Origin: JAUUZT01 sp964654015
Lineage (GTDB): Bacteria > Chloroflexota > Dehalococcoidia > GIF9 > AB-539-J10
Direction of reading: 5' to 3'
Assembly: GCA_964654015.1 (NCBI GenBank)
Contig: CAZZHQ010000007.1
Coordinates: 1-51,146 of the forward strand
Length of the DNA stretch: 51,146 bases
Part shown: positions 8,061 to 16,705 of the stretch, piece after piece
Layout: each line of letters starts with the position of its first letter
Position numbering within the stretch: position 1 is the stretch's first letter
Program-made: the position numbers and the translations under genes
Notes under the pieces: model-generated
The model's database searches: none
Seen by the model: the letters and a program-made list of their open reading frames with translations, nothing else
What the model was told of the DNA's origin: nothing

Positions 8061-9221
8061 TCAACCTATAAACTTCTCTATCCGCTCCATAGCTTCGACA
8101 ATGCGCTCTACTGGCTGAGCATTAGATATTCGTACATACCCTTCACCGTTCTTACCATAAGAAGAACCAGGTATCATCCACACGTTTTGCTGCTCAAGAA
8201 GCTGCTGGCAGAATTCCCTTGATTCATAACCTTCAGGAAGTCGCCCCCAGCAATAGAAAGTAGCCATGGGATTCATCATCTCGAGTCCCATTTTTCGCCA
8301 AGCTTTAACCACCACATCTCGTCTTTCGGCAAATATCTCATTGCGCTCTTTCATCCAACCAACAGGCCCAGTCAGTGCCGCGACAGTTGCCACCTGGAGT
8401 GGATAGAATATACCACGGTCAACCTGGGATTTAACCTTCTTTACACCACTAACGATGTCCTTGTTCCCCAAAAGCATTCCAACGCGCCAACCACAGCTAT
8501 TAAAAGACTTAGACATAGACACAATTTCGATTCCCACTTCTTTCGCACCAGGAAGGCTGAGGAAACTTGGAGGTTTGTGCCTACCAAAGTAAACGTCAAT
8601 ATACGGATTGTCGCTTACCACCCATACATCAAACTCTTTTGCCCATTCAATAAGTTTTCTGTAAAAATCAGCAGTAACAGTAGCCCCTGTTGGATTGTTG
8701 GGGTAGTTTATCCATATCATTTTAGCCTTTTTTGCTACGTCAGATGGAATAGCCTCAAGATTCGGAAGAAATTTGTTTTCACTTAGCAGAGGATAAAATT
8801 CAACCGTACCCCCTGCAATTTTCGCACCTGCTTCGTAAGAAGGATACCCGGGATCAGGAATCAGCACCAGATCGCCATAATCAAGAAGACAATAATATAT
8901 TTGAAAGAGGCCATCAGCGCCACCGAGACAATAAATCACCTCGGTTTCAGGATCGATTTCGACGTCATGGCCACGTTTATACCAGTCAGCTATAGCAAGA
9001 TTAAACGGCTTTGCCGTATAAGCAGAAGGATAATGATGGTTATTGGGATCCGAGACAGCATCCACAAGTGCTTTCAATTGGTGATCTGCTGGAACAACAT
9101 CAGGATCCCCCAATCCAAGATTTATCACATCCCTACCTTCAGCCTTCATCAGCGTTAGCTTCTGATGCATTGCCGGTCCTCCATAGGCTTTGAAATCATT
9201 CAATTTGTTTGCAGTTTTCAT
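8061..9221 (-). CDS. class I/II PLP aminotransferase (LL-diaminopimelate aminotransferase-like)
   Basis: A 386-residue fold-type I aminotransferase. It shows the INLGLGDPD opening (about 33-41), YPNNPTG (173-179), VSDNPY with the PLP-ring aspartate D204 and Tyr207, and SMSKSFN with the Schiff-base lysine K238. WRVG follows and the C-terminal YVRISN carries the carboxylate-binding Arg. Overall it resembles enzymes annotated as LL-diaminopimelate or aspartate-type aminotransferases in Chloroflexota. The substrate is not determined: the N-terminal KLNDFKAYGG differs from well-studied DapL. It sits downstream of the regulator on the same strand. Confidence 0.75.
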   Translation of the reverse strand: MKTANKLNDFKAYGGPAMHQKLTLMKAEGRDVINLGLGDPDVVPADHQLKALVDAVSDPNNHHYPSAYTAKPFNLAIADWYKRGHDVEIDPETEVIYCLGGADGLFQIYYCLLDYGDLVLIPDPGYPSYEAGAKIAGGTVEFYPLLSENKFLPNLEAIPSDVAKKAKMIWINYPNNPTGATVTADFYRKLIEWAKEFDVWVVSDNPYIDVYFGRHKPPSFLSLPGAKEVGIEIVSMSKSFNSCGWRVGMLLGNKDIVSGVKKVKSQVDRGIFYPLQVATVAALTGPVGWMKERNEIFAERRDVVVKAWRKMGLEMMNPMATFYCWGRLPEGYESREFCQQLLEQQNVWMIPGSSYGKNGEGYVRISNAQPVERIVEAMERIEKFIG

Positions 9222-9388
9222 ATTTCCACCATTCTGGCTCTCTTTTTAAGAAGAGCTATATTCTCCTGATATATTTTTACAACCCACCATCTACTTGCCA
9301 AACACCCCTGGCAATCCTTTTTCAAGACTATAATGACATAGCGAGGATTATACCTTGGTAGAGATTCAAAGTACAGATTTAGAGAGAT

Positions 9389-10207
9389 CTAATAGGACCC
9401 GACGAAGTATTTATCTACCTCCAAATCCGTAATTTCATAGCCAACACCATCCTCTTTCAACCTCTCCTCCAGGGCTGATATTGCATAATCAGCACAGACA
9501 ACCGAAACAGCCAACCCATGACATGCCATTTCTACCACTGCTTCTTTTACTCCATAAAGATAATCAGGATCTATTCCTGCTTGTTTTAATACCACTATTG
9601 ACTCAATTCCTAGCGCACCTACCAGATTACTCTGGCTCATCCTGCTTTTTAATACAGAAATGTCTGTATTTCTGGAACCACCATTCCGTATACCCGGAAT
9701 CTTAAATATGGTCACACTACCCACCCCGAGGCTAATAACGCCTTCCACATTCGATATACCGATATCCTCTCCCTTTTTAGCCTTTGATGCCGTTATCCCC
9801 CGAGCTCCTTTATCACTTGCAATATCTGACGCAAATAATAATCCATCTTTCATATACAAAGATACCAACTGTCCAGAGCCTAGATCATCGACAGCGATAG
9901 CTGTCGAAACAGACAAATCAGCTACTATTTTGTTCACAAACATGGTATATGTCTGCAACTGCCTCGCCATCCTTAAAATCCAATCTACCCCTTCTCTAGT
10001 TACTTTATATTTAGACCGGCCGGTAGAACTCAACCAACCATCACAAATCAATTCTTTAATATACTCTGAAACTGCTTGAGACGTTATCTCTAAATTCTTT
10101 GCAATCTCTTTCTGGTGTATAGTTGGTTGGTTAGCCGCTATCTCCAACAATATCTGAAATTTGCTGGTTAAATTCTTGCTCTTTAATATATCTACCACTA
10201 AAGTCAT
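9389..10207 (-). CDS. archaeal-type winged-helix regulator
   Basis: A 272-residue protein whose first about 80 residues are a winged helix-turn-helix: FQILLEIAANQPTIHQKEIAKNLEITSQAVSEYIKELICDGWLSSTGRSKYKVTREGVDWIL. The remaining about 190 residues form a conserved effector-like region with ISNVEGVISLGVGSVTIFKIP and GGSR. I recognise this arrangement from archaeal, notably haloarchaeal and methanogen, MarR-like regulators (DUF7839-type), where wording such as SQAVSEY, TKEGVDW and GGSR recurs. The ligand and targets are unknown. It starts 21 bases after the endonuclease III gene and could be co-transcribed with nth and the downstream aminotransferase. Confidence 0.65.
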   Translation of the reverse strand: MTLVVDILKSKNLTSKFQILLEIAANQPTIHQKEIAKNLEITSQAVSEYIKELICDGWLSSTGRSKYKVTREGVDWILRMARQLQTYTMFVNKIVADLSVSTAIAVDDLGSGQLVSLYMKDGLLFASDIASDKGARGITASKAKKGEDIGISNVEGVISLGVGSVTIFKIPGIRNGGSRNTDISVLKSRMSQSNLVGALGIESIVVLKQAGIDPDYLYGVKEAVVEMACHGLAVSVVCADYAISALEERLKEDGVGYEITDLEVDKYFVGSY

Positions 10208-10228
10208 TATATCACCAGTTGCTTACAA

Positions 10229-10894
10229 CTAAGCTAATGCGATTTCTTGTGGTGCAAGCGAACCAGGACAACCTTTTTCCAGTATACATTCATGGCAACG
10301 AGGTCCCCTGGCGTGACAAATTTGTCTACCATGCTTTATTACATGGACATGAAACTGATATATTTTAGAAGGATGAATCTTATTCTGCAATAGGCGATGT
10401 GCCTCATTTATATTAACATCAGGCTCCAGCAATCCCAGCCTTTTTACCACCCGGAAGATATGGGTGTCTACAGGTAAAGATGGCCTCCCCAAGGAAAAAA
10501 GAAGCACACAACTGGCCGTTTTAAGACCAACTCCCGGCAAGCTAATCAGGTAATCTACAGCTTCGGTTGTGCTCATTGATTCCAGGAAATCCAGGGTGAA
10601 ATTACCTCTTTCATTAAAAATACCCTGGAGTATCTGTTTTATCCTTACTGCCTTAAGTCTTGACAATCCACCGCATCTAATACTTTGGGCGACATGATCT
10701 ACAGAAGCAGAAGCCACACTCTGCCAATTACCAAAAGTGTCCATTAGTGATTTGAAAGCGCGGTGAGAATTTAAATCTGAAGTGTGCTGTGAAAGTATGG
10801 TCTCTATAAGTACATCTAGGTGCCGTTTTACAGGATTCCATTTTGGAATGCCATATTCTTTTTCCAATAAAGCGATGATATCTTGTATAATCAT
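10229..10894 (-). CDS. nth: endonuclease III-like DNA glycosylase
   Basis: A 221-residue HhH-GPD base-excision glycosylase/AP lyase. The helix-hairpin-helix LPGVGLKTA carries the catalytic lysine K125, and the catalytic aspartate is D143 in PVDTHIFRV. The C-terminal [4Fe-4S] loop has Cys193, 200, 203 and 209 in the standard C-x6-C-x2-C-x5-C spacing. It removes oxidised pyrimidines. The N-terminal EKEYGIPKWN variant is typical of Chloroflexota and archaeal forms. It is divergent from the nucleoside hydrolase, with start codons about 54 bases apart. Confidence 0.9.
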   Translation of the reverse strand: MIIQDIIALLEKEYGIPKWNPVKRHLDVLIETILSQHTSDLNSHRAFKSLMDTFGNWQSVASASVDHVAQSIRCGGLSRLKAVRIKQILQGIFNERGNFTLDFLESMSTTEAVDYLISLPGVGLKTASCVLLFSLGRPSLPVDTHIFRVVKRLGLLEPDVNINEAHRLLQNKIHPSKIYQFHVHVIKHGRQICHARGPRCHECILEKGCPGSLAPQEIALA

Positions 10895-10948
10895 GTTTCC
10901 AAAACTCGTCTCCTGAACATTTATACTAGTGTATTCTATAAAAATAAA

Positions 10949-11884
10949 ATGAAAAAGCGCAAAATCATTCTGGACATGGACACTGGCATCGACGATGCTC
11001 TGGCCATAATTTTGGCATTGAAATCTCCAGAGCTGGAGGTCTTAGGCATCACTACAGTGGCTGGTAATGCTCCAGTTAGGCTCTGCAGTATTAATACTCT
11101 ACGCATACTTGAGTACCTGAATATAACTGATATCCCGGTGATAGAGGGTATGGAAGAACCATTAAAACAACCATTCGCTGGCGCATTGGGCTATCATGGA
11201 TCAGATGGCTTGGGTGAAATCAAATTGCCTCCCCCAAAACTTCATACCCAGTCTACAACAGCATGGGAGTTTATTGCTGAATCAGTTTCAAAAAATCAGG
11301 GGGAAATCATCCTGGTAGCTACTGGACCATTAACCAACATAGCTGTTGCCCTTAATCATATTCCTGGTTTGGCTAGCTCTCTCTCCGGAATAGTCCTCAT
11401 GGGTGGAGCTTATGGCCTTACTCAATATGGAAAAGGGAACCGAACTCCTTTCGCCGAGTTCAATATCTGGCAAGATCCAGAAGCTGCCAAAATAGTCTTT
11501 GATTCTCAATCAGTGATCTCCGCTGTTGGTTTGGATGTATCTATGAATCCCACGGCTTGCTTAACAGGATGCCATCTGGAACAAATACAGAAATATAATA
11601 CTCCCCATGCACGGTTGGCAGCTAAATTAATAGAATACATCATTAGTCATCATACATATTGTGAACTTCATGACCCTTTAGCCTTAGCAGCTGTCTTAGA
11701 TACTTCCCTATTCGGTTTTTTATCCGCTCCCGTAGAAATAATAACTGGCGATGGATGGGACAGAGGAATTACACACGTTTTACCGAAGATAGATGAGATT
11801 GGTCCTCCACCAGTATATATCGCCAATACTATCGATGGGGAACGCTTTGTGAAACTATTCCTATCCCGGTTAAGGGATGTTTGA
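10949..11884 (+). CDS. nucleoside hydrolase (IunH family)
   Basis: About 311 residues from the ATG at 10949. That start is preferred because the protein then opens with MKKRKIILDMDTGIDDALAI, containing the calcium-binding DxDxGxDD motif. A longer frame from 10883 would overlap the nth start and adds unconserved residues. Other family features: TTVAGNAPV, ATGPLTNIA, LMGGA, the EFNIWQDPEAA aspartate region, and HDPLA near the C terminus. The enzyme cleaves N-glycosidic bonds of ribonucleosides for base salvage; purine or pyrimidine preference is not evident. There is no clear ribosome binding site, and a TATACT box lies about 21 bases upstream, so the message may be nearly leaderless. Confidence 0.88.
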   Translation: MKKRKIILDMDTGIDDALAIILALKSPELEVLGITTVAGNAPVRLCSINTLRILEYLNITDIPVIEGMEEPLKQPFAGALGYHGSDGLGEIKLPPPKLHTQSTTAWEFIAESVSKNQGEIILVATGPLTNIAVALNHIPGLASSLSGIVLMGGAYGLTQYGKGNRTPFAEFNIWQDPEAAKIVFDSQSVISAVGLDVSMNPTACLTGCHLEQIQKYNTPHARLAAKLIEYIISHHTYCELHDPLALAAVLDTSLFGFLSAPVEIITGDGWDRGITHVLPKIDEIGPPPVYIANTIDGERFVKLFLSRLRDV

Positions 11885-12022
11885 ACTATTGTGATATTCA
11901 TTCATCATACTTGGTTGCAGACATACTGCGAATACAATAGAATGAGCACAGATGATTATCGTACGTTGCGCCAATAAATATCATCTGAAGACAGCAAGTC
12001 GAGGCGATTTTAAGGAGGGAAA

Positions 12023-13114
12023 GTGGATATACCAGTAATATCTATCAGTGGTAAACCTTACGATTTGGGACTTCAACATGGCACACAGGCCAAAGCAGCA
12101 ATTAATAAAAATGTGCAGTTTTATCTGGCTCACTGGGAGTATTTCGCTGGCGTAAACAGGGAGCAAGTTCTACAGGATGCAAGGAAATTTATCCCATACA
12201 TCGAAAAGTTCGACCCAGATTTAATCGAGGAGCTAAAGGGTCTAGCAGAAGGTTCCGGTCAGCAATTTGAAGAAATAATAGCCTTAAATGCTAGATGGGA
12301 GCTAAACTATGCCTACAACAAATGGGCAATTCCAGAAGCTTTCATTCCTGGAGGATGTACAGCATTTGCCTTAACGCAAGAAGCGACCGACAATAAGCAC
12401 ATCTACATCGGGCAGAACTGGGATTACAATCCTTATGATTCATTACTTATCATGCACATCAAGCAAGAAAATAAACCCGATATCATCATGAGTATTGAGG
12501 CAGGTACTATTGGCCAAAAAGGATTCAATTCAGCGGGGATAGGAATCGTTCAGAATTACATGCAATGTGAATCTGATTCATTTAAACTTGGCCTGCCCAC
12601 TTTAATCAAAGAGCGTGGGATTCTAAACTGCAGAAGTTTGCCCGAGTGTTTAATGATTCTAACCAGTTGGGAAGGTCCAAATTCCGCAAATTTAGTAATC
12701 GCACACCGCGATGGAGAAGCTATAAACGTTGAATGTGCACCTGCAGACGAATTCTTCCTCTATCCGGAAAATGGCATCCTTGTTCACTCCAATCACTTCT
12801 TATCCCCCAATCTCCAGGGCAAGGATACAGGGAAAAATAGAGTACCCGACTCAATAATACGAAATTTCCGCGCCTCCCGACTGTTCCAGGAAAAACGAGG
12901 GTCCGTAGGGGTTGACACTATCAAAAATATCCTAAGTGATCATTTTGGTTATCCTCGTTCCATCTGTCGACACCGAATAGAGAACCTTAATCCAAATGAA
13001 CAATCTGAAACAACTACTTCAGTAATCATTGACCTGACTGAAGGAGAAATGCTTTACACCGATGGGCCTCCGTGCTCCAACGTCTACAAGTCCCTTACCA
13101 TGAACGATTACTAA
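12023..13114 (+). CDS. C45-family autoproteolytic acyltransferase/hydrolase
   Basis: A 363-residue N-terminal-nucleophile protein related to isopenicillin-N acyltransferase and acid ceramidase-like hydrolases. The GTG start follows an AAGGAGGG site. The propeptide is followed by PGGCTAFAL, with Cys112 the expected self-cleavage site and nucleophile. Supporting motifs are GQNWDYNP, the Asn/Arg-rich NARWELNYAY ahead of it, AGTIGQKGFNSAGIGI and LVHSNHF. The family cleaves amide bonds of acylated amino acids or peptides; the substrate here is unknown. It follows the nucleoside hydrolase after about 140 bases. A role together with the N-acyl-D-amino-acid deacylase at 25.3 kb is possible but speculative. 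Confidence 0.82.
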   Translation: MDIPVISISGKPYDLGLQHGTQAKAAINKNVQFYLAHWEYFAGVNREQVLQDARKFIPYIEKFDPDLIEELKGLAEGSGQQFEEIIALNARWELNYAYNKWAIPEAFIPGGCTAFALTQEATDNKHIYIGQNWDYNPYDSLLIMHIKQENKPDIIMSIEAGTIGQKGFNSAGIGIVQNYMQCESDSFKLGLPTLIKERGILNCRSLPECLMILTSWEGPNSANLVIAHRDGEAINVECAPADEFFLYPENGILVHSNHFLSPNLQGKDTGKNRVPDSIIRNFRASRLFQEKRGSVGVDTIKNILSDHFGYPRSICRHRIENLNPNEQSETTTSVIIDLTEGEMLYTDGPPCSNVYKSLTMNDY

Positions 13115-13175
13115 ATTATGGCGCTTGATAGAAATTCATAAGGGAATTTAGCTTATAGTTTCATTCAGATATATA

Positions 13176-13400
13176 TCACTCTTTTGGACTGAGTTCAATA
13201 ACCTTGTTCTTGCTCCGGAGTCCGCTAAGAATCCTTATCTGGCTCCTGGGAACTCCAAAGTGTTGAGCCAATAGTTTTATCACTGCTTGATTAGCTTTAC
13301 CATCTCTTGGCTGTTCGTGAACTTTGACCAATAACTTATCGCCTTCTTGAACAATTTCTTCAGTTTTTGAGTTAGGTTTGACCCTAATCAGAACTTTCAT
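13176..13400 (-). CDS. DUF167 / YggU-family protein
   Basis: A 74-residue protein with the complete DUF167 pattern: IRVKPNSK, VKVHEQPRDGKANQAVIKLLAQHFGVP, and IRILSGLRSKNKVIEL. The family is small, basic and almost universally distributed, with no agreed function. Its start lies 17 bases inside the 3' end of mtaB, so translation is probably coupled. Confidence 0.9.
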   Translation of the reverse strand: MKVLIRVKPNSKTEEIVQEGDKLLVKVHEQPRDGKANQAVIKLLAQHFGVPRSQIRILSGLRSKNKVIELSPKE

Positions 13401-14712
13401 TTCCTTTTATCTCAGCCCATATACCATTTCTATAAACTCCCTCTATCTTAGCCAGAGTTATCCTGTTGGTTAAAGATTCCCCACTTCTGGTAAAAACTCT
13501 GATATAGTTATCTGTAAGACCACAGTATATGCCTTCTCGAGGAACTATTTCTTTCTCCCACAACACAGACAGAATCCGCCCTGAAAACTTTGCATAGAAG
13601 CTATGCCGACAACAATCTGCCAACTCTAACATCCTATTTGCACGATCTTTTTTTACCTTATCAGTTATTTGACCAGACATATCAGCCGCTTCAGTTCCCT
13701 GACGGATTGAGAAAGGGAAAACATGGATAGCTGCGAAGCCAAGTTGTTTACAGTAAAGGTAGCTTTCTTCAAATTCTATGCCGCTCTCTCCCGGAAACCC
13801 GACCATAATATCTGTGGTAATAGATACATCAGCTATGCTCTTTTTAATAAGTGTTACCATCTCTTGATAAGCATCAACAGAATAGCGACGCTTCATTCTG
13901 CTCAAGACAGTATTACTTCCACTTTGGAGAGCTAAATGAAAATGGCGACAAAGCCTGTTGTTCTGCCACAGGGCAAGTAACTGTGGCGTTATTTCTTCAG
14001 TTTGAAGCGAGGAGAGGCGTATCCTACGAATATTTGTATTATTAAGAATACATTCAATCAACCTTTCTAATCCGTTGCCGTTATCTCTATAACAGCCAAT
14101 TTTAGTCCCTGTGAGAACAATCTCTTTGTAACCCAGGGAAACTTTCTTTCTAATCTCCTCAATTATCTGAGGGACAGGTACAGAATGCTCATAAGTCCTT
14201 ACACTAGGTACGATGCAATAGGTGCACGGCGTATTACAGCCATCCTGTATCTTTACCAGGCTACGCGTCCGAAAGCCATCGGATATATCATGCCCCCCTA
14301 TCCCACTGGCACCCACAAACGAGTCTACCGGCAGTGGTAATCCTTTTACAATTTCAAGCAAGTGTGGCTTGTCTTTGTTATTAACAACAATATCGGCAGT
14401 AGAGGAAAACTCGTGAGGGGCCCTATGAGCATAACATCCAATAGCAATGACAATAGCGCATGGGTTTCTGCGCCTGGCAGCCCTCAATGCACGCCGTGAC
14501 TTGGAATCAGCAACATGTGTTATCGTACATGTGTTAATAATATATATATCCGCCTGATCCGCAGGTAATACGACCTGATATCCATCTTCTCGAAATTGTC
14601 CAATCAGGGATTCCGTTTCTGCCTGATTAAGCTTACAACCCAGTGTGTAAAAAGCTACTCTAGTATAATTTCCACTTGCAGTTGCATCCATGCATGCATT
14701 ACAATACATCAA
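13384..14712 (-). CDS. mtaB: tRNA t6A37 methylthiotransferase MtaB
   Basis: A 442-residue methylthiotransferase that converts t6A37 to ms2t6A37 in ANN-decoding tRNAs. The N-terminal UPF0004 domain starts at FYTLGCKLNQAE, with further cluster cysteines in INTCTIT and IGCYAHRAP. The radical SAM motif is CNTPCTYCIVP (CxxxCxxC), followed by EIVLTGTKIG (MtaB normally has TGxxIG here), SLQSGS, IMVGFPGES, and a C-terminal TRAM domain. Start codons at 14712 or 14694 are both possible; no strong ribosome binding site is seen. It overlaps the DUF167 gene. Confidence 0.92.
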   Translation of the reverse strand: MMYCNACMDATASGNYTRVAFYTLGCKLNQAETESLIGQFREDGYQVVLPADQADIYIINTCTITHVADSKSRRALRAARRRNPCAIVIAIGCYAHRAPHEFSSTADIVVNNKDKPHLLEIVKGLPLPVDSFVGASGIGGHDISDGFRTRSLVKIQDGCNTPCTYCIVPSVRTYEHSVPVPQIIEEIRKKVSLGYKEIVLTGTKIGCYRDNGNGLERLIECILNNTNIRRIRLSSLQTEEITPQLLALWQNNRLCRHFHLALQSGSNTVLSRMKRRYSVDAYQEMVTLIKKSIADVSITTDIMVGFPGESGIEFEESYLYCKQLGFAAIHVFPFSIRQGTEAADMSGQITDKVKKDRANRMLELADCCRHSFYAKFSGRILSVLWEKEIVPREGIYCGLTDNYIRVFTRSGESLTNRITLAKIEGVYRNGIWAEIKGNESSD

Positions 14713-14810
14713 CTTGCTATAATAGGAAAATCACTAGAACAGTTCTCATCATCGTACTGTTTAGTGTGGTTACGGTATTAATTTAACTTCCTAAGGAGCT
14801 GACAAGAAAT

Positions 14811-15767
14811 ATGAACAAAACAAGAGTAATATGCCTGATAACAAGTCTACTACTTAGCCTAGCGATAATTGGAGTGCCATTAAGTCAAGTGGCCATGGCA
14901 ACTGATATAGAGCCGGAAAATCTAACCAGTACTCTCTCAAAACAAGCTTCGCTACCAGAAGATGAAGAGAAAGTGGAAGACGTAGTACCCGCAGAAACCT
15001 TTGAGATAGGAGCCAAGTATCCGGTTTTAACAGGTGCATCGGATACTTCATTCCTCTTTGAAGTAGATTTCACAAGAGCAGGTGGTGATCAAGACCTTAA
15101 TTTTGACCTCACGGTCACAGGGCCTAAAGACTGGTTGGTTTATGCAGCCCAAGACGCATACAACAAGGATAAGCGAATATCTGCTATGCGCATAAACAGG
15201 TTCTCTATTAAGGAAACTATCGTAGTTATAGCCGTAGCCCCCTACTGGCTTTACCCTGAACCAGGGGATTATTCAATATTATTAGAGGCAAACTCAGAAG
15301 ACGTTAAAGGAAGCATTGAGCTCACTGCAAAAATCACTGCGAGATATGATTTTGTTGCAATAACAGAATTGACAGGAGGGCGACTAAATATCAAAGCTAA
15401 AACTGGCGATGAGAGTTACTTTCCTATCAGCGTTACCAATATAGGAACAGCAACTCTGGATAGTGTCACCCTGTCTTCAAGTAAACCAGAAGGATGGAGT
15501 ATAACTTACACACCAGAAAAAATTGAGAATCTGTCGCCTGGAGCTAGCCAGGAGGTCGAAGTTAGTATCATGCCTCCTAAAAAGACCATATCTGGTGACT
15601 ACATTATAAGTTTACAATTTGCGGGAGAGCCTTCTTCCTACTCCCCTGATTTAGGAATAAGAGTAACTGTAGAAACGTCGACCTCGTGGGGCTTCGTAGC
15701 GATCGGTATCATAGTCGCAATAGGAGCTGCACTATTATTAGTATTTAAACGTTTGGGCAGACGTTAA
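14811..15767 (+). CDS. exported, membrane-anchored NEW3-domain protein
   Basis: 318 residues. An N-terminal signal peptide (about 1-30, ending VAMA) is followed by an extracytoplasmic region. Its second half, about 195-280, matches the NEW3 beta-sandwich pattern (PISVTNIGTATLDSVTLSSS, then LSPGASQEVEVSI.P, then SGDYIISLQFAG). One C-terminal transmembrane helix (about 292-312) with a basic tail ends the protein. It is probably held outside the membrane as an adhesion or substrate-presenting module. An AAGGAG site lies upstream. The next gene begins 3 bases after the stop, so it forms an operon with the ABC transporter genes. The substrate is unknown. Confidence 0.75.
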   Translation: MNKTRVICLITSLLLSLAIIGVPLSQVAMATDIEPENLTSTLSKQASLPEDEEKVEDVVPAETFEIGAKYPVLTGASDTSFLFEVDFTRAGGDQDLNFDLTVTGPKDWLVYAAQDAYNKDKRISAMRINRFSIKETIVVIAVAPYWLYPEPGDYSILLEANSEDVKGSIELTAKITARYDFVAITELTGGRLNIKAKTGDESYFPISVTNIGTATLDSVTLSSSKPEGWSITYTPEKIENLSPGASQEVEVSIMPPKKTISGDYIISLQFAGEPSSYSPDLGIRVTVETSTSWGFVAIGIIVAIGAALLLVFKRLGRR

Positions 15768-15769
15768 TA

Positions 15770-16702
15770 ATGGGAGAAATTGTTGTCGAGACTAAAGACC
15801 TGACCAAAAACTACGGTGATTTCACTGCGGTCAACAAACTTAACCTCAAGATAGAGGAAGGGGATATCTTCGGGTTCCTGGGTCCCAATGGAGCTGGTAA
15901 AACAACTACCATCCTGATGTTGCTTGGTCTTACCGAACCAACATCAGGTAGTGCCACGGTCTGGGGTTTCAATCCTTCTAGAGAACCTCTCAATGTCAAG
16001 AGAATCGTTGGATATCTCCCTGAGAGGGTTGGTTTTTATAGAAACATGACCGCCAGCGAAAACTTGATGTACACTGCAGATTTAAATGGCCTCTCCAAAA
16101 AGGAAACCAAGAAAAATATGCCGGAACTACTGGCTACTGTTGGTTTATCAGATGTAGGAGAGAAACCGGTAGGTGCCTTTTCCCAAGGAATGAAACAACG
16201 TCTTGGCATAGCGGATATGTTAATCAAAAAGCCGAAGCTCGTCTTTCTGGATGAACCCACTTCTGGTATCGACCCAAATGGAATCACAGAGATTCTCGAC
16301 CTCATTTTGAAAATGGCCAAACAGAAAATATCTGTTATTTTTTGTTCACACCAACTTAATCATGTACAGAAAATATGCACCAGAGTGGGTATACTATCAA
16401 AAGGGAATTTCGTAGCTGAAGGCCCCATTGAGCAACTAGGAAGACAAAGCCAGGGAGGGGCACGTTACCAGATTGAAGTTCAGGTGGAAAAAGTGGACGA
16501 TGAAATTGTCAAACTAGTAAAGCAGATTAAGAGTGTGGCCAACATAACCGTTTCGTCAGATTCAATGCTAATCAGTTGTGATAGAGACCTTAGGTCTCAG
16601 ATAGCAAAAGTAATCGTTGATTCAGGAAGGCCTTTAATAGGAATAAAAGTCGAGGAAATGAGTCTAGAGAAAATTTATAAAAAATTCAGCCGTGGTGAGT
16701 AA
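15770..16702 (+). CDS. ABC transporter ATP-binding protein
   Basis: 310 residues. The Walker A is GPNGAGKTT (about 38-46), the signature loop appears as FSQGMKQRLGIAD, the Walker B is LVFLDEPTSGIDP, and the switch histidine is in FCSHQ. A C-terminal extension of about 90 residues is typical of ABC-2 type exporters such as the NosF/CcmA/DrrA group. It lies between the NEW3 protein and the permease with 2-4 base gaps, so the three genes are translated together. Confidence 0.93.
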   Translation: MGEIVVETKDLTKNYGDFTAVNKLNLKIEEGDIFGFLGPNGAGKTTTILMLLGLTEPTSGSATVWGFNPSREPLNVKRIVGYLPERVGFYRNMTASENLMYTADLNGLSKKETKKNMPELLATVGLSDVGEKPVGAFSQGMKQRLGIADMLIKKPKLVFLDEPTSGIDPNGITEILDLILKMAKQKISVIFCSHQLNHVQKICTRVGILSKGNFVAEGPIEQLGRQSQGGARYQIEVQVEKVDDEIVKLVKQIKSVANITVSSDSMLISCDRDLRSQIAKVIVDSGRPLIGIKVEEMSLEKIYKKFSRGE

Positions 16703-16705
16703 TTT

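Noticed and set aside
10883..10948. N-terminal extension of the nucleoside hydrolase
   Set aside because: It overlaps the divergent nth start and adds residues before the conserved KIILDMDTG; the ATG at 10949 is preferred.
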